Below, in pieces: positions 37,181 through 52,519 of a DNA stretch of 64,000 nucleotides (positions within the stretch are counted from its first letter, which is position 1; each line of letters opens with the position of its first letter). The stretch is from Neocallimastix lanati (nom. inval.) (taxonomy: Eukaryota > Neocallimastigomycota > Neocallimastigomycetes > Neocallimastigales > Neocallimastigaceae): NCBI GenBank assembly GCA_016946835.1, contig JACVTC010000034.1, positions 1,266,001 to 1,330,000 of the forward strand. The letters are read 5' to 3'. The notes under the pieces are model-generated. The model saw nothing but the letters and a program-made list of their open reading frames with translations, did no database searches and was not told where the DNA came from. The position numbers and the translations under genes were made by a program.

Positions 37181-37969
37181 AGAAATAATCATAATTTTTT
37201 TTTTTTTTTTTAAATTTATATTTTTTTATAGTATCATAAAGCTTCTTAAATAATATTTATTATAGTTATATATAAATTTCTAAAAAAAAAAAATAAATAA
37301 AATAAACATAAAAATAAAAATAAAAATAAGTATAAAATAAAATAATAAAAATTATTATAATAATAGATAGCAAAAATATTTTTAAAATTAATTTAATAAA
37401 GTTTATGTCTATGTCTATGTATATAAATTTTCAGATAGGTCAATTGTTTATTAATATTCTATTATTTTAAAATATGTAATACAATAAAATTTTTTTATTT
37501 TTTTTCTATTGAAATTGAGATAAAATTTTAATTAATTTTATTGGACATAACTATAGGATTATTTTTAATATCAAATTTGAATTTTATATTAAAATTATAG
37601 TATAAAAAAAAAAAAAAAATTATCCTTTTCATTTCATTGTCGATTAACAAAAAAAAAAAAAAAAAATTATTATTTTTCAAAATTTGTTTTATTTATGAAA
37701 AAAATAAAATATGTAATATATAAACTAAGTTAAAATAAAGTAAAATATATATATATATATATTTAAAGAATATTTATTTATTATTTATATAAATTTTATT
37801 TATTTATTATTTTTAAATTTTTAGATTTATACATATATCAAAATAATAATAATACAAAATATAATTATTTTTAATTTTATGTATTTTAAAGAATATATTG
37901 ATAGAAATAAAAGTTCATATAATTATATAATTTAAATATTTAATTCTATATATATATATATATATATAT
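36390..37969. other. Intergenic between family members 2 and 3
   Basis: 1.6 kb of AT-rich DNA with T runs near 36570-36599 and 37147-37178 and A runs near 37605 and 37650. A segment near 37126-37140 (aataagaaaagacaa) resembles one near 33153-33167. No gene is found. Confidence 0.65.
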
Positions 37970-38605
37970 TTAATTAAGACGTTTGACGCTTGTAATTTCA
38001 ATTTTACATGAATCAATGCATACCTTTTCATACGTTTCGTATAAATCATTTAATCAATCGTGAATCATATTTTTAAAATTCTTATTATTGCATGAATATT
38101 TATAGGAATCATCATCGTATTCTCCATATGAATCAATTCCCTGTAATAATACATAATCCCATTCATCATCTCTTAAATCATTTATTGTTTTTTTAATTTT
38201 TTTAAAATTTCTTCTACTTAACGTATATATCTTTTCATCACCATAAACTTTTTTCCCAGAAATTCTAAATTTTAATCCTTTCACTCCTCTTCTTCGTTGT
38301 TGTGCTATATCAGTATGTGCAGTATTCCAAGTTATTGCTCTACATATATTGTAATAATCCTCATCAGACATATATGAACTTTTTTTCGGATAAACAGGAT
38401 GAATTTTTCTTTTGAATAATTCGCATTCTACAGATTGAAATTCTAGGTCATCCATATACCAGTCCCCAGGTACGTTGGTATTTAAAATATCAACCCAATT
38501 CCCTTTTGATGCATTTAAATGTTTTTTTACAAAAAGTACAGCATATGCCTCCTCAGTTTCAGCATATTCTTTATATTTTTCTATTAATTCATTTCCTTTA
38601 AGCAT
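37970..38605 (-). pseudogene. Unrecognised family, member 3, with in-frame TGA
   Basis: Starts MLKGNELIEKYKEYAETEEA and follows members 1 and 2: VLFVKKHLNASKGNWVDIL, VECELFKRKIHPVYPKK, CRAITWNTAHTDIAQQRRRG, VYGDEKIYTLSRRNFKKI, YVLLQGIDSYGEYD. After NMIHD there is a TGA (38054-38056). In the same frame, 28 more codons then follow that match the family C-terminus (CKIEITSVKRLN) before a TAA at 37970-37972. Read through, it would be ~211 residues, close to member 2. Either a recent nonsense mutation made a truncated 183-aa form, or the TGA is read through or mis-sequenced. No other break is seen. Confidence 0.75.
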
Positions 38606-38821
38606 TTTAAAAAAATTTTTTTAAATAAACTATTTTTTTTTTTTTTTCTTTTAATAAAATTTCAATAATTGAAATTAACTAAATACATATAAGAAAATAT
38701 TATATTTAATTATTGTTTTAATATTTAATAAATAAATAAAAATAAAAAATAAAAAAAAAAATAAAAAAAAAAAAAAAAAATCTTTAGTTATTTTATATGA
38801 AGTTTAATAAATAAACTTTTT

Positions 38822-38877
<56 letters not shown>

Positions 38878-39567
38878 CGTCTTTAGTATTAATTTATTAT
38901 TTAAATTGGTCATAAAGGAATGGTCTAAAAAAAAAAATTTTAATTGATTTGATAAAATTAATAAATTTATATTAATGTTAATTATATATATATATATATA
39001 TATATTTAATATATTAAGAAAGGAAATTAATATGGCAGTTACACGAATAATACACCAAAAGTATGGACATAAAGTCATCATAATCAAATAATATAATTAT
39101 TCATAGACTATAAAATAATATTTTAAATAATCAATCACAATACAGCCTATTTTAAAAGGACTGTATAATTATATATTATTTTCATGTTATATAACTTAAA
39201 TTTTATATATGAAAGTATATTTATTAATATATAATAACAATACTTATTTATTTATTCATTTATTTATTCATTTATTCATTTAATTTTTTTAAAAAATAAA
39301 TAAAAAAAAATTTAAAATATCTATTTATCTATTATTTAGAATATTTTAAAATGACCATAATATAGATGTTATAATTATAATATTATAAAATAAATTAATA
39401 ATGAACTTCCATATTATATAGTTAACCTATTTCTTTCTGTTTTACTTTAATTTCTTTCATATAAAAATTTCCCATATATATTTATTTATTTATATATATA
39501 TTTTTATTTCTTATCATTATTTTTTTTTTAAACAATAAATAAACTTTTATTAAATAATATTTATTAA

Positions 39568-39685
39568 AAAATAAAATAAAATAAAATAAAATAAAATAAA
39601 ATAAAATAAAATAAAAAATAAAATAAAATAAAAAATAAAATAAAATAAAAAATAAAATAAAATAAAAAATAAAATAAAATAAAAT
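39568..39685. repeat. (AAAAT)n minisatellite
   Basis: About 20 copies of a 5-bp aaaat unit with occasional 6-bp variants. Confidence 0.9.
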
Positions 39686-40401
39686 TAAAAATACATGAAT
39701 TTTTTTTTTTTTACATTAATATTAAAATACTACGTTATGACTTTCAAGGACGAAATGGCTTCTCACTCTTCCCATTCATCAATATATATAGAACCTTCTC
39801 TATATTATTAAAATATTAATTCATTTTAATTTTATAATAAATTTATTATTATATTAATATTAAAATATTTATTTATTTGTATTTAATAATATTATATTAT
39901 GATTATTATCTTATAATTAATGTATTTATTTATTTATTTATTTAGTTAGTTATTTTATTATTCTATTAATTATTATATTATGATAGTTACTTATTTAGAA
40001 ATATTCTATTATATTATTTATTTACTATTTAAATAAATATTTAATACAATATATAATTATTTAATAACTAAATTTTTTAAAAAAAAAAAAAATTCTAATA
40101 ATAATAATAATAAAATTAAAAATAAAATAAAAAAAAAAATTAAAATAAAAATAAATAAATAATAGAAAATTAATAAATAAATATATATATATATAATAAA
40201 TAAAATAAAAAAAATAGTAAAATATTAATAAATATTGTTTTGTCACTATTGTTGTTATCGTATTATCTAATAAATTAGTACAAAAAAAGGAAAAAAAAAA
40301 TTACCTATAAAATTTTCTTAAGAACCAAAAAGTAATAAAGAAACCAATAGTACCTATTAATAAATATATTAATAATTGATTAATTAAATAATAATATAAT
40401 A

Positions 40402-40435
<34 letters not shown>

Positions 40436-41007
40436 AAATAAAAAAAAGAAAAAAAAGAAAAAAAAAATTCCATAATATTTTTTTATTATCAATATGGTTT
40501 AACAAAATAATAAGTAATAACAATAATAATAAAAACCTGAAGTAATAAAGATGAAAGCATAGATATTGAAAATATTTTAAATTACAACAATTGTGATTTT
40601 TTTTTTTTTTTTTTTTTTGTAAACAAATATATATAATATTGTTAAAAAGAAAGCACTTTTTTTTCCTCAATTATTACTTTACCATTATTAATATAAAATA
40701 TATGTTTAAATGTTTAAATAATTTAAATAAATATAAATAAAAATATTAGTAACTTAAAATTCTAAATTTATATAAAAATAATAATCCTTAATTATTGTAA
40801 TATTTTAATAGTGCAATAATAAAAATTATATTATATTATATATTAAATTATGTCGGTAATTACTAAAATTAAAACAATAATATTTAATTCTATAATTTAT
40901 TGGTTTATTCGCTTAATTATTTATAACAATCCATTCTAAGGAAATTCAACATTATTAAAAATGAAAAAGATTAATAAAAAGAAGAAAACAAAAATCAAAA
41001 CAAAAAA

Positions 41008-41058
<51 letters not shown>

Positions 41059-41639
41059 AAATTAAAAAAAATCTAAAATGTTTTTATTTTTATTCATTAA
41101 ATTACAAAATATTTTTTATAAAGATTTATAATATTACTTTTTTTAACATTATACATTATTACTATTTAACAAAGCAAATATTTATCAATTATTCTCTTTT
41201 TTTTTTCCTTATTTATATATAAACTTTATAAATTATATATTATAAATTACTAAAATGAAAAAAACAATAATGTAAAAAATTTTATTTTATACATAAATTC
41301 AATTTAAAATTACTATAGCAAACTTCGTTATAACGTTTTTACTTTATTAAAAGAAAAAATTTCAAAAAATGTTTGTTTAAAAAATAACTACAAGTATTAT
41401 ATCAAATATTATAAATTTATTATAAATTTATTAATTTTTATTAATTGTAATAAATTGAAAATTGTTATGAATAAATAAATAAATAAATTAAAATATTACT
41501 AATATTGATGTATTTATATTTTTAAAAGTAAATATTTAAATATTAAAAAAAAAATAATATTAAAAATAATATTAAAATAATATTGATTATTAAATAAATA
41601 TTATAAATTTATTTTTATAGTTAAATATTACAAATAATA

Positions 41640-41723
41640 GGGAGAATTGCATTTAGTTAAGTGGCGTATTGGTAAAATATTGCATTTTAATAATACAGTA
41701 TTTGATGAAATGCAACTCCTCTT
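41640..41723. mobile_element. Short inverted-repeat element, MITE-like end pair
   Basis: GGGAGAATTGCATTTAGTTA at the left and GATGAAATGCAACTCCTCTT (41704-41723) at the right are inverted relative to each other around TTGCATTT/AAATGCAA. GTGGCGTA follows the left arm. A related ATTTCCAAATGTGGCGTA lies at 41761-41778. The same core words occur near 20850-21250, 30490 and 58600-58870. Confidence 0.4.
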
Positions 41724-44700
41724 ATATAATTAGGGTTAGAGTATATTTAATTAAATATGAATTTCCAAATGTGGCGTAAATATATTAATATATATAGCCA
41801 TACATTGTTAAGATATTCTATACAATCATAAATATATATATATATAAATAATTATTATTTTAAAAGAAATAATAATATATTTTTTCAATTAAATATATTA
41901 TTAAATAACTATTTCGAAAGAAATAATAATATTCTATTAAAAAATAATTATAAAAAATTATTTTTATAATTGAATATTAATAAATTATATATATATAAAA
42001 AAGAATATTTATTATTTATTAAGTTTTCATATTTACTATTCATTAATTTAAAAATAAAAACCTTTTGGAAAAAAAAAAAAAAAAAAAAAAAAAAAATTAT
42101 ATAACTTATTATTGCTATATTTATTAATTAGCATTTAATATTAAAGAAATCTATATGATATTTGTATTATATATAAGTTTAACTTTTTGGTATTACTAAT
42201 TTTCATTATAACAAAAAAGTTTTATAAAACTTTTATATTTATTTTTATGACATTTTATATAAAAATATTAAATTATAAAATTTGTAATAAAGAAGTATAC
42301 TTTCAAATTTATATATTTTAAATTATAATAAATACTTTAATTTTATATGTTATTTAATTTTTCATTTAAGTTCATTGGAAAAAAATAAAATTATACTCAA
42401 TAAAAAAAATATTAATAATTGTAAAGGAATTCTTTTTTTTGATTATTTTATTTATTTTAAAAATTTTATATATTCTAATTTAAATATTCATTATATACTA
42501 AAATATGAAAAACATGCAAATTAACATATAACAGATGCGTTTGTAAATTATTTTTGAAAATCATTTTTATTTAATAGAAAATATATATATATATAAATTT
42601 TTTTATATTTATAGGCTCCATTTATTAATTTACTAATTATATATTCTATTATAATTATATTTCTGAAATGTTAATTCTAACCTATATAATGATAAAAAAT
42701 TTAACAATTATTACTGATTAACTGATTAATAAATTAGTATTAATATTAATTATTAATTATTAATATTATATATTATTTATTATTTATTATTCAATTATTA
42801 TTTATTATTTATTATTTCATTATTTCATTAGTAATTATTTTTATATTTATTATTTCATTATTCAATTATTATTTATTATTTATCATTCAATTATTTTTAT
42901 ATTTATTATTTATTATTTAATTATTTATTATTTAATTATTCAATTATTTATTATTTATTATTTATTTATTTATTTATTATTTATTATTTATTTATTTATT
43001 ATATATTTATTATTTCATTATTTATTCAATTATTATTTTTATAGTATTACAACAACCAATGTAATTAAATAGTATAAAAGCGTTGAATTTATATATTATA
43101 TAGAATATATTGATTATATATTATAATATATTGAAATATACCATGAATATAATTATCTTAATTTAATTTAGTTAAAATTTAATAATTTTTTAATTTTTTT
43201 TTCCTATTCTGTTACTCCAAATCAAAAAATATATAATATCATTATATTATTAATATATTAAATTCATTGAATTGATTCAAATTCCAGTGGTGTTATATTC
43301 CTAAAAAGTCAAAAATATTTTATTTGAACAGCTTCAAAATATTAAGTTTTAAAGTTTGCTCATTTAATTTGGAGATTATTAATTATAATATATGCCACAA
43401 ATATATTATAATATAAATAGATCTTTTTGTATTTATTAATCATTTTTAAAATTATATAATTTTTAGTTTTTATGTTTTTATTTTTATTTTTTTAATTTTA
43501 TTTTTTATTTTTTATTAACGGACTGCTGTTTGAATATAAAAGAAAATCAAAAAGTAAAGTCCTAAAATAAAAAAAAGATTATACGAAAAGAAGACTATGA
43601 AGTAGGAATGAAAAGGAAATGACAAGAAAATTACAATTAATATACAAGCAGTTATTGTTAATTAATTATTTATTTAATCTTGAAAAAATTTTATTTATAC
43701 TTTTTTTTTAATTTTTATGTTGGTGTTAAGTCTATTATAAAAAAAATAAATAAAATTTAATATTTAATATTAAATATTATTGATTATTAATTATTTCTAA
43801 AAACTATTAATTAGTATATTGTTTTAGTCATTAAAAAATTTATATATTAATTTTATTTTATTTAATTATTATAAATTATTATTACTATTATCTTTTTTTT
43901 TTTTTTATTTTTTTTATATCTATTTATATATGTAATGTTTTATTTTATTATCATTTTTTTTTATTATTCTCAAGACAGTATTTAATTTATTCAAAAGATT
44001 TGTTTTAATAATAAATTATTTATTATTAGTTTTGATTAATTAAATCTTAAACTTAGCCATATTTGTATATAACTAAATTATAAATTTTCTTTAAAATATC
44101 TTTTATTAAATGAAATAAACTGAAATAAAGAAATAACCTTTATATAATGATAAATTCTAAATTTAAAAAAAAAAAATAAGTAATAAGTATACTTTAATAT
44201 ATATATCTTCAGTATTATCAGTATTATTTTACCTTTTATATAATGAAATTATCTAATAATTTTTTTTTATCATTGTTACTTTTATTGAAAAAAAAATACT
44301 CGTTAATTTTTTTTTTTTAGAATATAAAATTTTTAATTATTATTAATATGTTGAATTATTAATCAAAAAGTATTTATTACTATTTGATATATGTCACAAT
44401 AAAAAATAATTATTAATTATATTAAATTATAATAATATATATATATAAAAATTAACAATAATAAATAATTTTATTTATTAATAAATTAAATTATTTTAAT
44501 TTTATTAATAATTAAAAATAATAAAATAATATATAAAAAATACAGAATTTAAATGTAATAAATTTTTAATATTATAAATAAATAAAAATAATATATAAAA
44601 TTATTTAAACAAAATTAAAAAAATTTTCTTTTTCAGCTTTTTATCCTTAATAACAACAAGAAATAAGCATTTATAATTATAAATAAATATTTTATTTATT

Positions 44701-45927
44701 TATTATAAAATTTTGTTGCTTATCCTGTAAATTTCCTTTTAAAAATCTTATATATCGTTTTTTTTTAGAGAGAATATATATTTATTATATATATATTTTG
44801 TTCGTAAATTTATAGAATACATTTTTTTTATTTCTAATATCAATTAAAATAAATAATAGAATAAATAAAGATTATTTATTTTATTTTTTACTTTTTACTT
44901 TTTTTTTTTTTTTTTTTTCATTTTTTGTTTTTTTATCACTAGTTGAAAATATTTTTATCAACGGAGAACTTTGTTTATATAACCTTAGAAATAAAATATA
45001 AATAATTTTAGTTTTATATATTTAGATACACTAAAGATATATAAGACATATCATTTTTATTTATTTTGATTAAAAGGAAATTGATATTATTTGTTTATAT
45101 TGAAAAAGAAATAATTTATACAAAGTAAGCTTAATTTTATTTTTGTTTTCAGTAAATTTTATTTAATTTTTAATTTTGAAATAAACAATAAAATAAAATA
45201 AAATATAAATAAATATATATATTATAAATAATCAATAGAATAAATATATATAAACATTAAAATATTAAAAAACAAAAATCGAACATAGATATTTAATATC
45301 GAAGAGGCATTAATGAAATGTTTATTTAGATAAATTTATGCCTTTTTTATTAATAGAAAATCAATTTTTTTTTTTTATTAGTGTTTGGTAAAGACAATAT
45401 ATACTATAAAATATAAACATTTTTCAAATTTATTATTTCGAAAATAAATTGAAAATTTTAATTTTAAAAATAAATAGAAAAATAAACAAATAGTTGGTAA
45501 TTATTATTAAACCTTTAAATAAATAAACAATTTGAAGAGTATATCAATATAAAATTAATGCTTACAATACAAAAAAAAAAAATAATTTAAATAATTAATT
45601 ATAAAAACATTTTAAAATTAAATAATAATACAAAAACAATAATAATTGATTTATATAAATAATATTTTTATTAAATATTTATATTTTATATTTAATAATA
45701 ATGATAATAATAAATTTGAATTTAAAATCAATAAAATTATTTCGGGTATCATTTGTATTTTTTATTGTTTACATATAATAAAATAAGTTTCTAAACGGAA
45801 TTGAATAAATTAAATACTATAAATTTATTAAAATAATTAAAATAATATATGATTTTCAAAATGAATTGAAATATAAGGAGTAAATAATAATAATAATTTT
45901 ATATATGTTATTTTTGTATTAGTCAAA

Positions 45928-46090
45928 ATGGCTTCAAGACGTCCAGCTTCAGCTGATACTGGTAATAATATTCGTGTAGTATGTCGTTTCAGACCACAAA
46001 ATGCAAGAGAAATTAAGGAAGGTGGTGTTAACTGTGTTAAGATTCATGAAGATGGTCAAACTGTTTCTCTAGAAGTATGTTTTGTTTATA

Positions 46091-46148
<58 letters not shown>

Positions 46149-47987
46149 TAATTTTTAATAATATATCTTAATTTATTTGTACTAATGAAATTATTTTATT
46201 TATTGTAATTTTTAATATTATATATTATTATTTTAATTGTTATTTTTATTTATTATTTATTTATTTATTTTTTTTTTTAATATATTTTTAATATTTTTCA
46301 TATTTTTTATTGTATATATTTTAAATTATTTGTGTAATGAAAAAAAAAAAAAAAATATAAAATAAAATTATGGGATTATAGAGTAAGGATTACCCAGGTA
46401 CTTTTACTTTTGATAAGATTTTTGATTGGAATTGTACTCAAAAGGAATGTTTCGAATATACTGCTCTTCCAATTGTTGGAGGTAAAATTTATTTGTTAAT
46501 TTTTTTTTTTTTTGATTTTATACATTTCAAATAATTATTGAGTAAATAAATTAGTAATATTAACGTTAAAAATATAATATATATATATATATATTTAATA
46601 ATTTATAATTTTATAAATATTTTTATAATATTTGATAAATTAATGAATAATAGATGTTATGAGAGGTTATAATGGAACAGTATGTTATCATTTAATATAT
46701 ATATTAGAAAATAAATATATATACATATAAATGAAAAAACAAACTGTAAAAATATATATATATATATATATATTTTATTTTATTTTAACTTGATGTAAAT
46801 AACTAATTAATCTATTATTTTATAAAAGATTTTTGCATATGGTCAAACTGGTAGTGGTAAGACTTTCTCTATGATGGTTAGTATATTAAAAAAATTAATC
46901 AGAAAAAAAAAAATTAAGTTATAATTATTGTAATTGAAATAAAGATAATAAAGTAGTTCCTAATGTTCCTATTGTTAATTTTATATAGGGTTCTGATATT
47001 GATAGTGATGAATATAAGGGTGTTATTCCACGTATTATTGAAGCTATATTTACTACTATTATGGATGCTCCTTCTACAATCGAATTTACTGTAAAAGTTT
47101 CATTTATGGAAATTTATATGGAAAGAATTAGAGATTTATTAAATCGTAAGAAAATATTAAATATTATAAAATATTAAATATTATAATTAATTATATAATT
47201 TTATCGAAATTTAGTTTAAGGATTATTATTTTATATGCATTATGTATTTTAACAATTTTCTTGAATATTAATATATATATTAATATTATGATTTTATATT
47301 ATATTTATAATTTTAATTATTATTTTAATATTTTAATAGCATCCAATGATAATTTACCAATTCATGAAGAAAAGAATCGTGGTGTTTATGTTAAAGGTTT
47401 ATTGGAGGTTTATGTTAGTTCTGTTCAAGAAGTTATGGAAGTTATGAGACGAGGAACAGCTTCAAGAGTTGTAGCCTTCACTAGTAAATATATATAAATA
47501 TATATTCATTAATTATCAAATAATATATAGTTTAATGAAAAATATATATATTTGAGATTAAATTAAATTATTTTTTTATTCTTTTTTTTTTTTTTTTTCT
47601 TTTTTGTATTAATATTTAATATTTATTATTTTTATTAATATTTTAGATATGAATGCTGAAAGTTCAAGATCACACTCTATCTTTGTAGTTACTGTTAACC
47701 AAAAGGATTTAACTAATGGTACTCAAAAAAGTGGTAAAATTTACTTAGTTGATTTAGCTGGTTCTGAAAAGGTTGGTAAAACTGGGGCAACTGGTCAAAC
47801 TTTAGAAGAAGCTAAGAAGATTAATAAATCACTCTCTGCTCTTGGTATGGTTATTAACGCTTTAACTGATGGAAAGGTATATAAATAAGTAATAAGAAAT
47901 ATTAATAATTTAAATAAATTATTAGTAAAAATAATATTTATATTTATTATTATAAAATTGTATTAGTAATAATAATAATAATAATAA

Positions 47988-48018
<31 letters not shown>

Positions 48019-49797
48019 TACAATTATCATTATTATAAAGTATGGGATAATAAGAATAATTATTGTTATTTTATTAATTATTAGTTATTAATTGTTAGTA
48101 TATTAATTATTAATTGATTCTAATGTTATAATTAATACAATTAAAATTTTTAGTCATCCCATATTCCATATCGTGATAGTAAACTTACTCGTATTTTACA
48201 AGAATCTCTTGGTGGTAACTCAAGGACAACCTTAATTATTAATTGTTCTCCATCTTCATTTAACGATACAGAAACTTTATCTACTTTAAGATTCGGTATA
48301 AGAGCTAAAACTATTAAGAATAAGGCTAAGATTAATCAAGAATTAAGTGTTGCTGAACTTAAGGCTCTTTTAACAAAGGTTAAGAAGAAGCTTGCTTCTA
48401 TGCAAACATACATTGCTGCCTTAGAAGGTGAAATTACCCTTTGGAGATCTGGTACTTCAGTTCCAAAAGAACAATATGTTTCATTCCAAAAGACAGGCGC
48501 TGGTAAATATATTGATAATGTTCAATCACCAAGTGAAGTTCAATCTCATGTTGATATACCATCAAGAGCTGCTACTCCAGCCTTACCACCACTTAATGAT
48601 GATGAACGTGAAGAATTCTTAAAGAGAGAAGGTGAATTGTCTGATCAATTGACTGAAAAGGAAAAAGAACTTAAGGAAGCTAGAAAGATAGCTGAAGATC
48701 TTAAGGAAGAATTAACTTTCTTAAAGGAAAGAGAAAACCAAATGTCTTCTGTAAATATAGATATATTTATTAATCTATCTAACTATATTTATTTTAATTA
48801 AATTTTGGGTTTAATTATTTGTATATAATATTTATGATCATTTAATTTTATTAAATTAATATATATATTAATTTATTGATATGTCCATATTTAAATGAAT
48901 TATATAGGATAATAAGGATATGTCTTCCAAGGTTAATGAATTCAAGATTCAATTAGAAAAGATTACATTTGAAAACAAAGAAACTACCATTATGATGGAT
49001 TCCTTAAAAGAAAGTAATCAAGAACTTTCTAAGGAAGTTGAAGACTTGAAGGTTTTTTTTTTTTTTTTATTATTAATAAAACTTTTAATATGAAATATGA
49101 AATATAAATGATTAATTAAATTAAAATTATTTTATAATATATATTCAATTACCTATTAATATGAATTCACTAAATATGCTATTATTTAATTATTGTTATT
49201 ATTATTATTTTTAGAAACAATTAATTGAAGCTCAATCTACTAGAGGTGATACTGATTATAACAAGGAAAAATTAAAGATTCAAAAGATATCTAAAATGAT
49301 GGCTGAATTAGCTCCATCTGTAATTTATATTATGAATTATTTATATTATGAATTTATAAAAAAAAAAAAAAAAATTATTATATGATTATCATAATATTAT
49401 TTATTGATAATAATAAATAATTTAATTTTATATAGAACTTAATTGATGAAAAGGAAAAGCAACTTAGAGCAGCTCTTTCTCAATTAGATGGTAAACCACA
49501 AGAAGTTACTTTACCAACAACTACTGAAGAAATTGAAAAACAATATGAAGAATTAATTGAAGCTAACAAGAAGAATAGCCAACAAGAAAACTTATTAAAT
49601 GAATTAGTTATTAAATCTACCTTATTAAAGGAAGAAAATTCAGATTTAGTTAAGAAGCAACGTGAGATGGAAAACAGAATGAACCAATTAGAATTAGAAT
49701 ATGAAGAATTATTAGGTATAGTATAATAATTAATTAATATATTTATTGCGGATATAATATATATTTTTATTATTTCATAAACAAACAAACAAACAAA

Positions 49798-49856
<59 letters not shown>

Positions 49857-50023
49857 ATAGATTGATAAATCAATAAATAATATTAAATAAAATTATTTTG
49901 ATTATTAATATTATAAAGAAAAAACAATTGCTGAAGATGAAGCAGGTGAAACTAGAGATGAAAACTTTGTTAAGGAATTAAAGGTAAATAATATTACCTA
50001 TTTTAATTTTTTTTAAAGAAAAA

Positions 50024-50074
<51 letters not shown>

Positions 50075-50416
50075 AAAATATATATTAAATAAATTTTATT
50101 AATATTAATATTATATATTTTTTTTAAAAAAAATTGCAGGAAAAATTAGAAAAACAATACAATCAAAAGAAAGAAGCTCAACAACAAGAAGTTGATAAAT
50201 ATAAAGATATTATTAGTAAGAAGGATGAAGAGATTGCAAATCTTGAACAGTAAGCTTTTTAATATTATAAAATTCATTATTGTATAATTTATTTTAATAT
50301 TAATGAATATTATTCTAATTCTTATTTATTATTTAATTATTATTTAATTTTAACATCATCATCATTATTATTTAATATTTAATATTAAAAATATCAAATA
50401 TTAAATCAATAATCAA

Positions 50417-50447
<31 letters not shown>

Positions 50448-51736
50448 AAAATTAAAAAGAATGTCTGATGAACTTAAGCAACAAACTCAAAATCTTCAAA
50501 ATGCACTTGAAAACTTAAAGAAAACAGCTAACAGTAATAAACCAGTTGATTTAACTAAGAAGGAAGAAGAATTAGAAAAGATTAAACAAACTATGGGTCA
50601 ACAATTAGCTGATTTCGATACTATGAAAAAGAAATTAATGAAAGATTTACAAAACAGATGTGAAAAGGTTGTAGAATTAGAACTTTCATTAGATGAAACT
50701 CGTGAACAATATAACACTATATTACGTAGTAGTAATAACAAGTCTCAACAACAAAAAATGACTTTCTTAGAACGTAATTTAGAACAATTAACTAACGTTC
50801 AAAAACAAGTAAGAATTAATAATTATATAATTATAATTATAATGATTATAATAATATAATAAAATAGAATTTATTTTTATTATTACTATAAATAAAATTT
50901 TAAATTATATATATATTATATAAAATTATACTAATATATATATATATATATAATTATATATATATATTTATATTTTATAATTTATTTATTTTTTATTTTT
51001 ATTTTTATTTTTTTATTTATTATTTTTTATTTCTTATTTTTTATGTTTTTTTCAATTTAATAAAATAGCTTGTTGAACAAAACTCTACATTAAAGAAAGA
51101 AATTGTTGTTGCTGATAGAAAGTTAATGGCTAGAAATGAACGTATTCAAACTTTAGAACATCTTTTACAAGATGCTCAAGAAAAGTTGACTTTACAAAAC
51201 CAAAAGTATATATTTTATTTTATTTATTTATTATTATTTTTTTTATTTTATTTTTCTAAATTATTTCCATTATTATTATTATTATTATTATTAAATTTTA
51301 TAGAATTTAATTTAATATATATAATATATATATAATATTTATATTTATTAATATTAATATATAATATAAAAATCATATAAAAAATATAAACTATTTATTA
51401 ATTATAATTTTTATTATTATTATTTTTTTTTATATTTAAAAATAAATGAATAAATAAAAAAAATAATTAATAAACAAATTATTAAATAGGTTCGATACTC
51501 AATTAGCTGCCATGAGAGAAAGATTACAAGAAGCTAGAGCTCAAAATAATAATTCCAACAATAGTTGGATGTGGAATGCTTCTCGTATTGCTAAACCATT
51601 AAGAGGTGGTCAAGATGTTCCTCAAGATGATTTTGAAAATAGATATGCTAATATGGCTCATTATAGTGATTTAGATCCAAATTCTAATGCTAATAAAAGA
51701 TCTTCATGGTACATTAATTTATTAAAGAAATCATAA
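45928..51736 (+). CDS. KHC: Kinesin-1 heavy chain (fungal conventional kinesin), 16 exons
   Basis: Plus-end-directed microtubule motor for vesicle and organelle transport. Exons: 45928-46074, 46382-46481, 46654-46679, 46829-46876, 46989-47145, 47340-47483, 47647-47876, 48154-48750, 48908-49051, 49215-49319, 49436-49715, 49919-49983, 50140-50249, 50460-50808, 51069-51205, 51490-51736; 2886 nt, 961 aa, in frame at every join. Motor domain ~10-340: P-loop GQTGSGKT (96-103), switch [12 protein letters not shown] (~208), switch [11 protein letters not shown] (~241), [20 protein letters not shown]. Neck and stalk follow as long coiled coils rich in Glu/Lys/Gln. The tail has RIAKPLRGG (IAK at ~913-915), the autoinhibitory motif of conventional kinesins. 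[20 protein letters not shown] is typical of fungal kinesin-1. It is complete, with a likely start [20 protein letters not shown]. Confidence 0.97.
49784..49859. repeat. (AAAC)n/(AAAT)n microsatellite in kinesin intron 11
   Basis: About four aaac units followed by about 15 aaat units, inside the intron 49716-49918. Confidence 0.95.
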
Positions 51737-52505
<769 letters not shown>

Positions 52506-52519
52506 GTATCTAAATAAAT
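52506..52519 (+). repeat. Left copy of 14-bp direct repeat, putative target-site duplication
   Basis: gtatctaaataaat is repeated exactly at 57649-57662, immediately after the poly-A tail of the second retroelement copy. Confidence 0.5.

Larger units (their letters stand above)
38606..45927. other. 7.3-kb AT-rich gene-poor region
   Basis: No gene could be supported. Contents: T run of 54 (38824-38877); (AAAAT)n minisatellite (39568-39685); a short GC-richer stretch (39735-39775); short A/T-rich frames near 40061-40670 that are probably not genes; A run of 45 (41011-41055); a small inverted-repeat element (41640-41723); a TTATT/TTTATT array (42770-43035); and a slightly more complex stretch near 43518-43640. 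The last ~1 kb before 45928 should hold the kinesin promoter, but no motif stands out. Confidence 0.7.

Noticed and set aside
40301-40670. Short minus-strand membrane-like frame ending GTIGFFITFWFLRKFYR
   Set aside because: The last 17 residues look like a membrane helix, but the rest is poly-Tyr/Leu from simple repeats and no convincing upstream exon joins in frame. Left as unproven.
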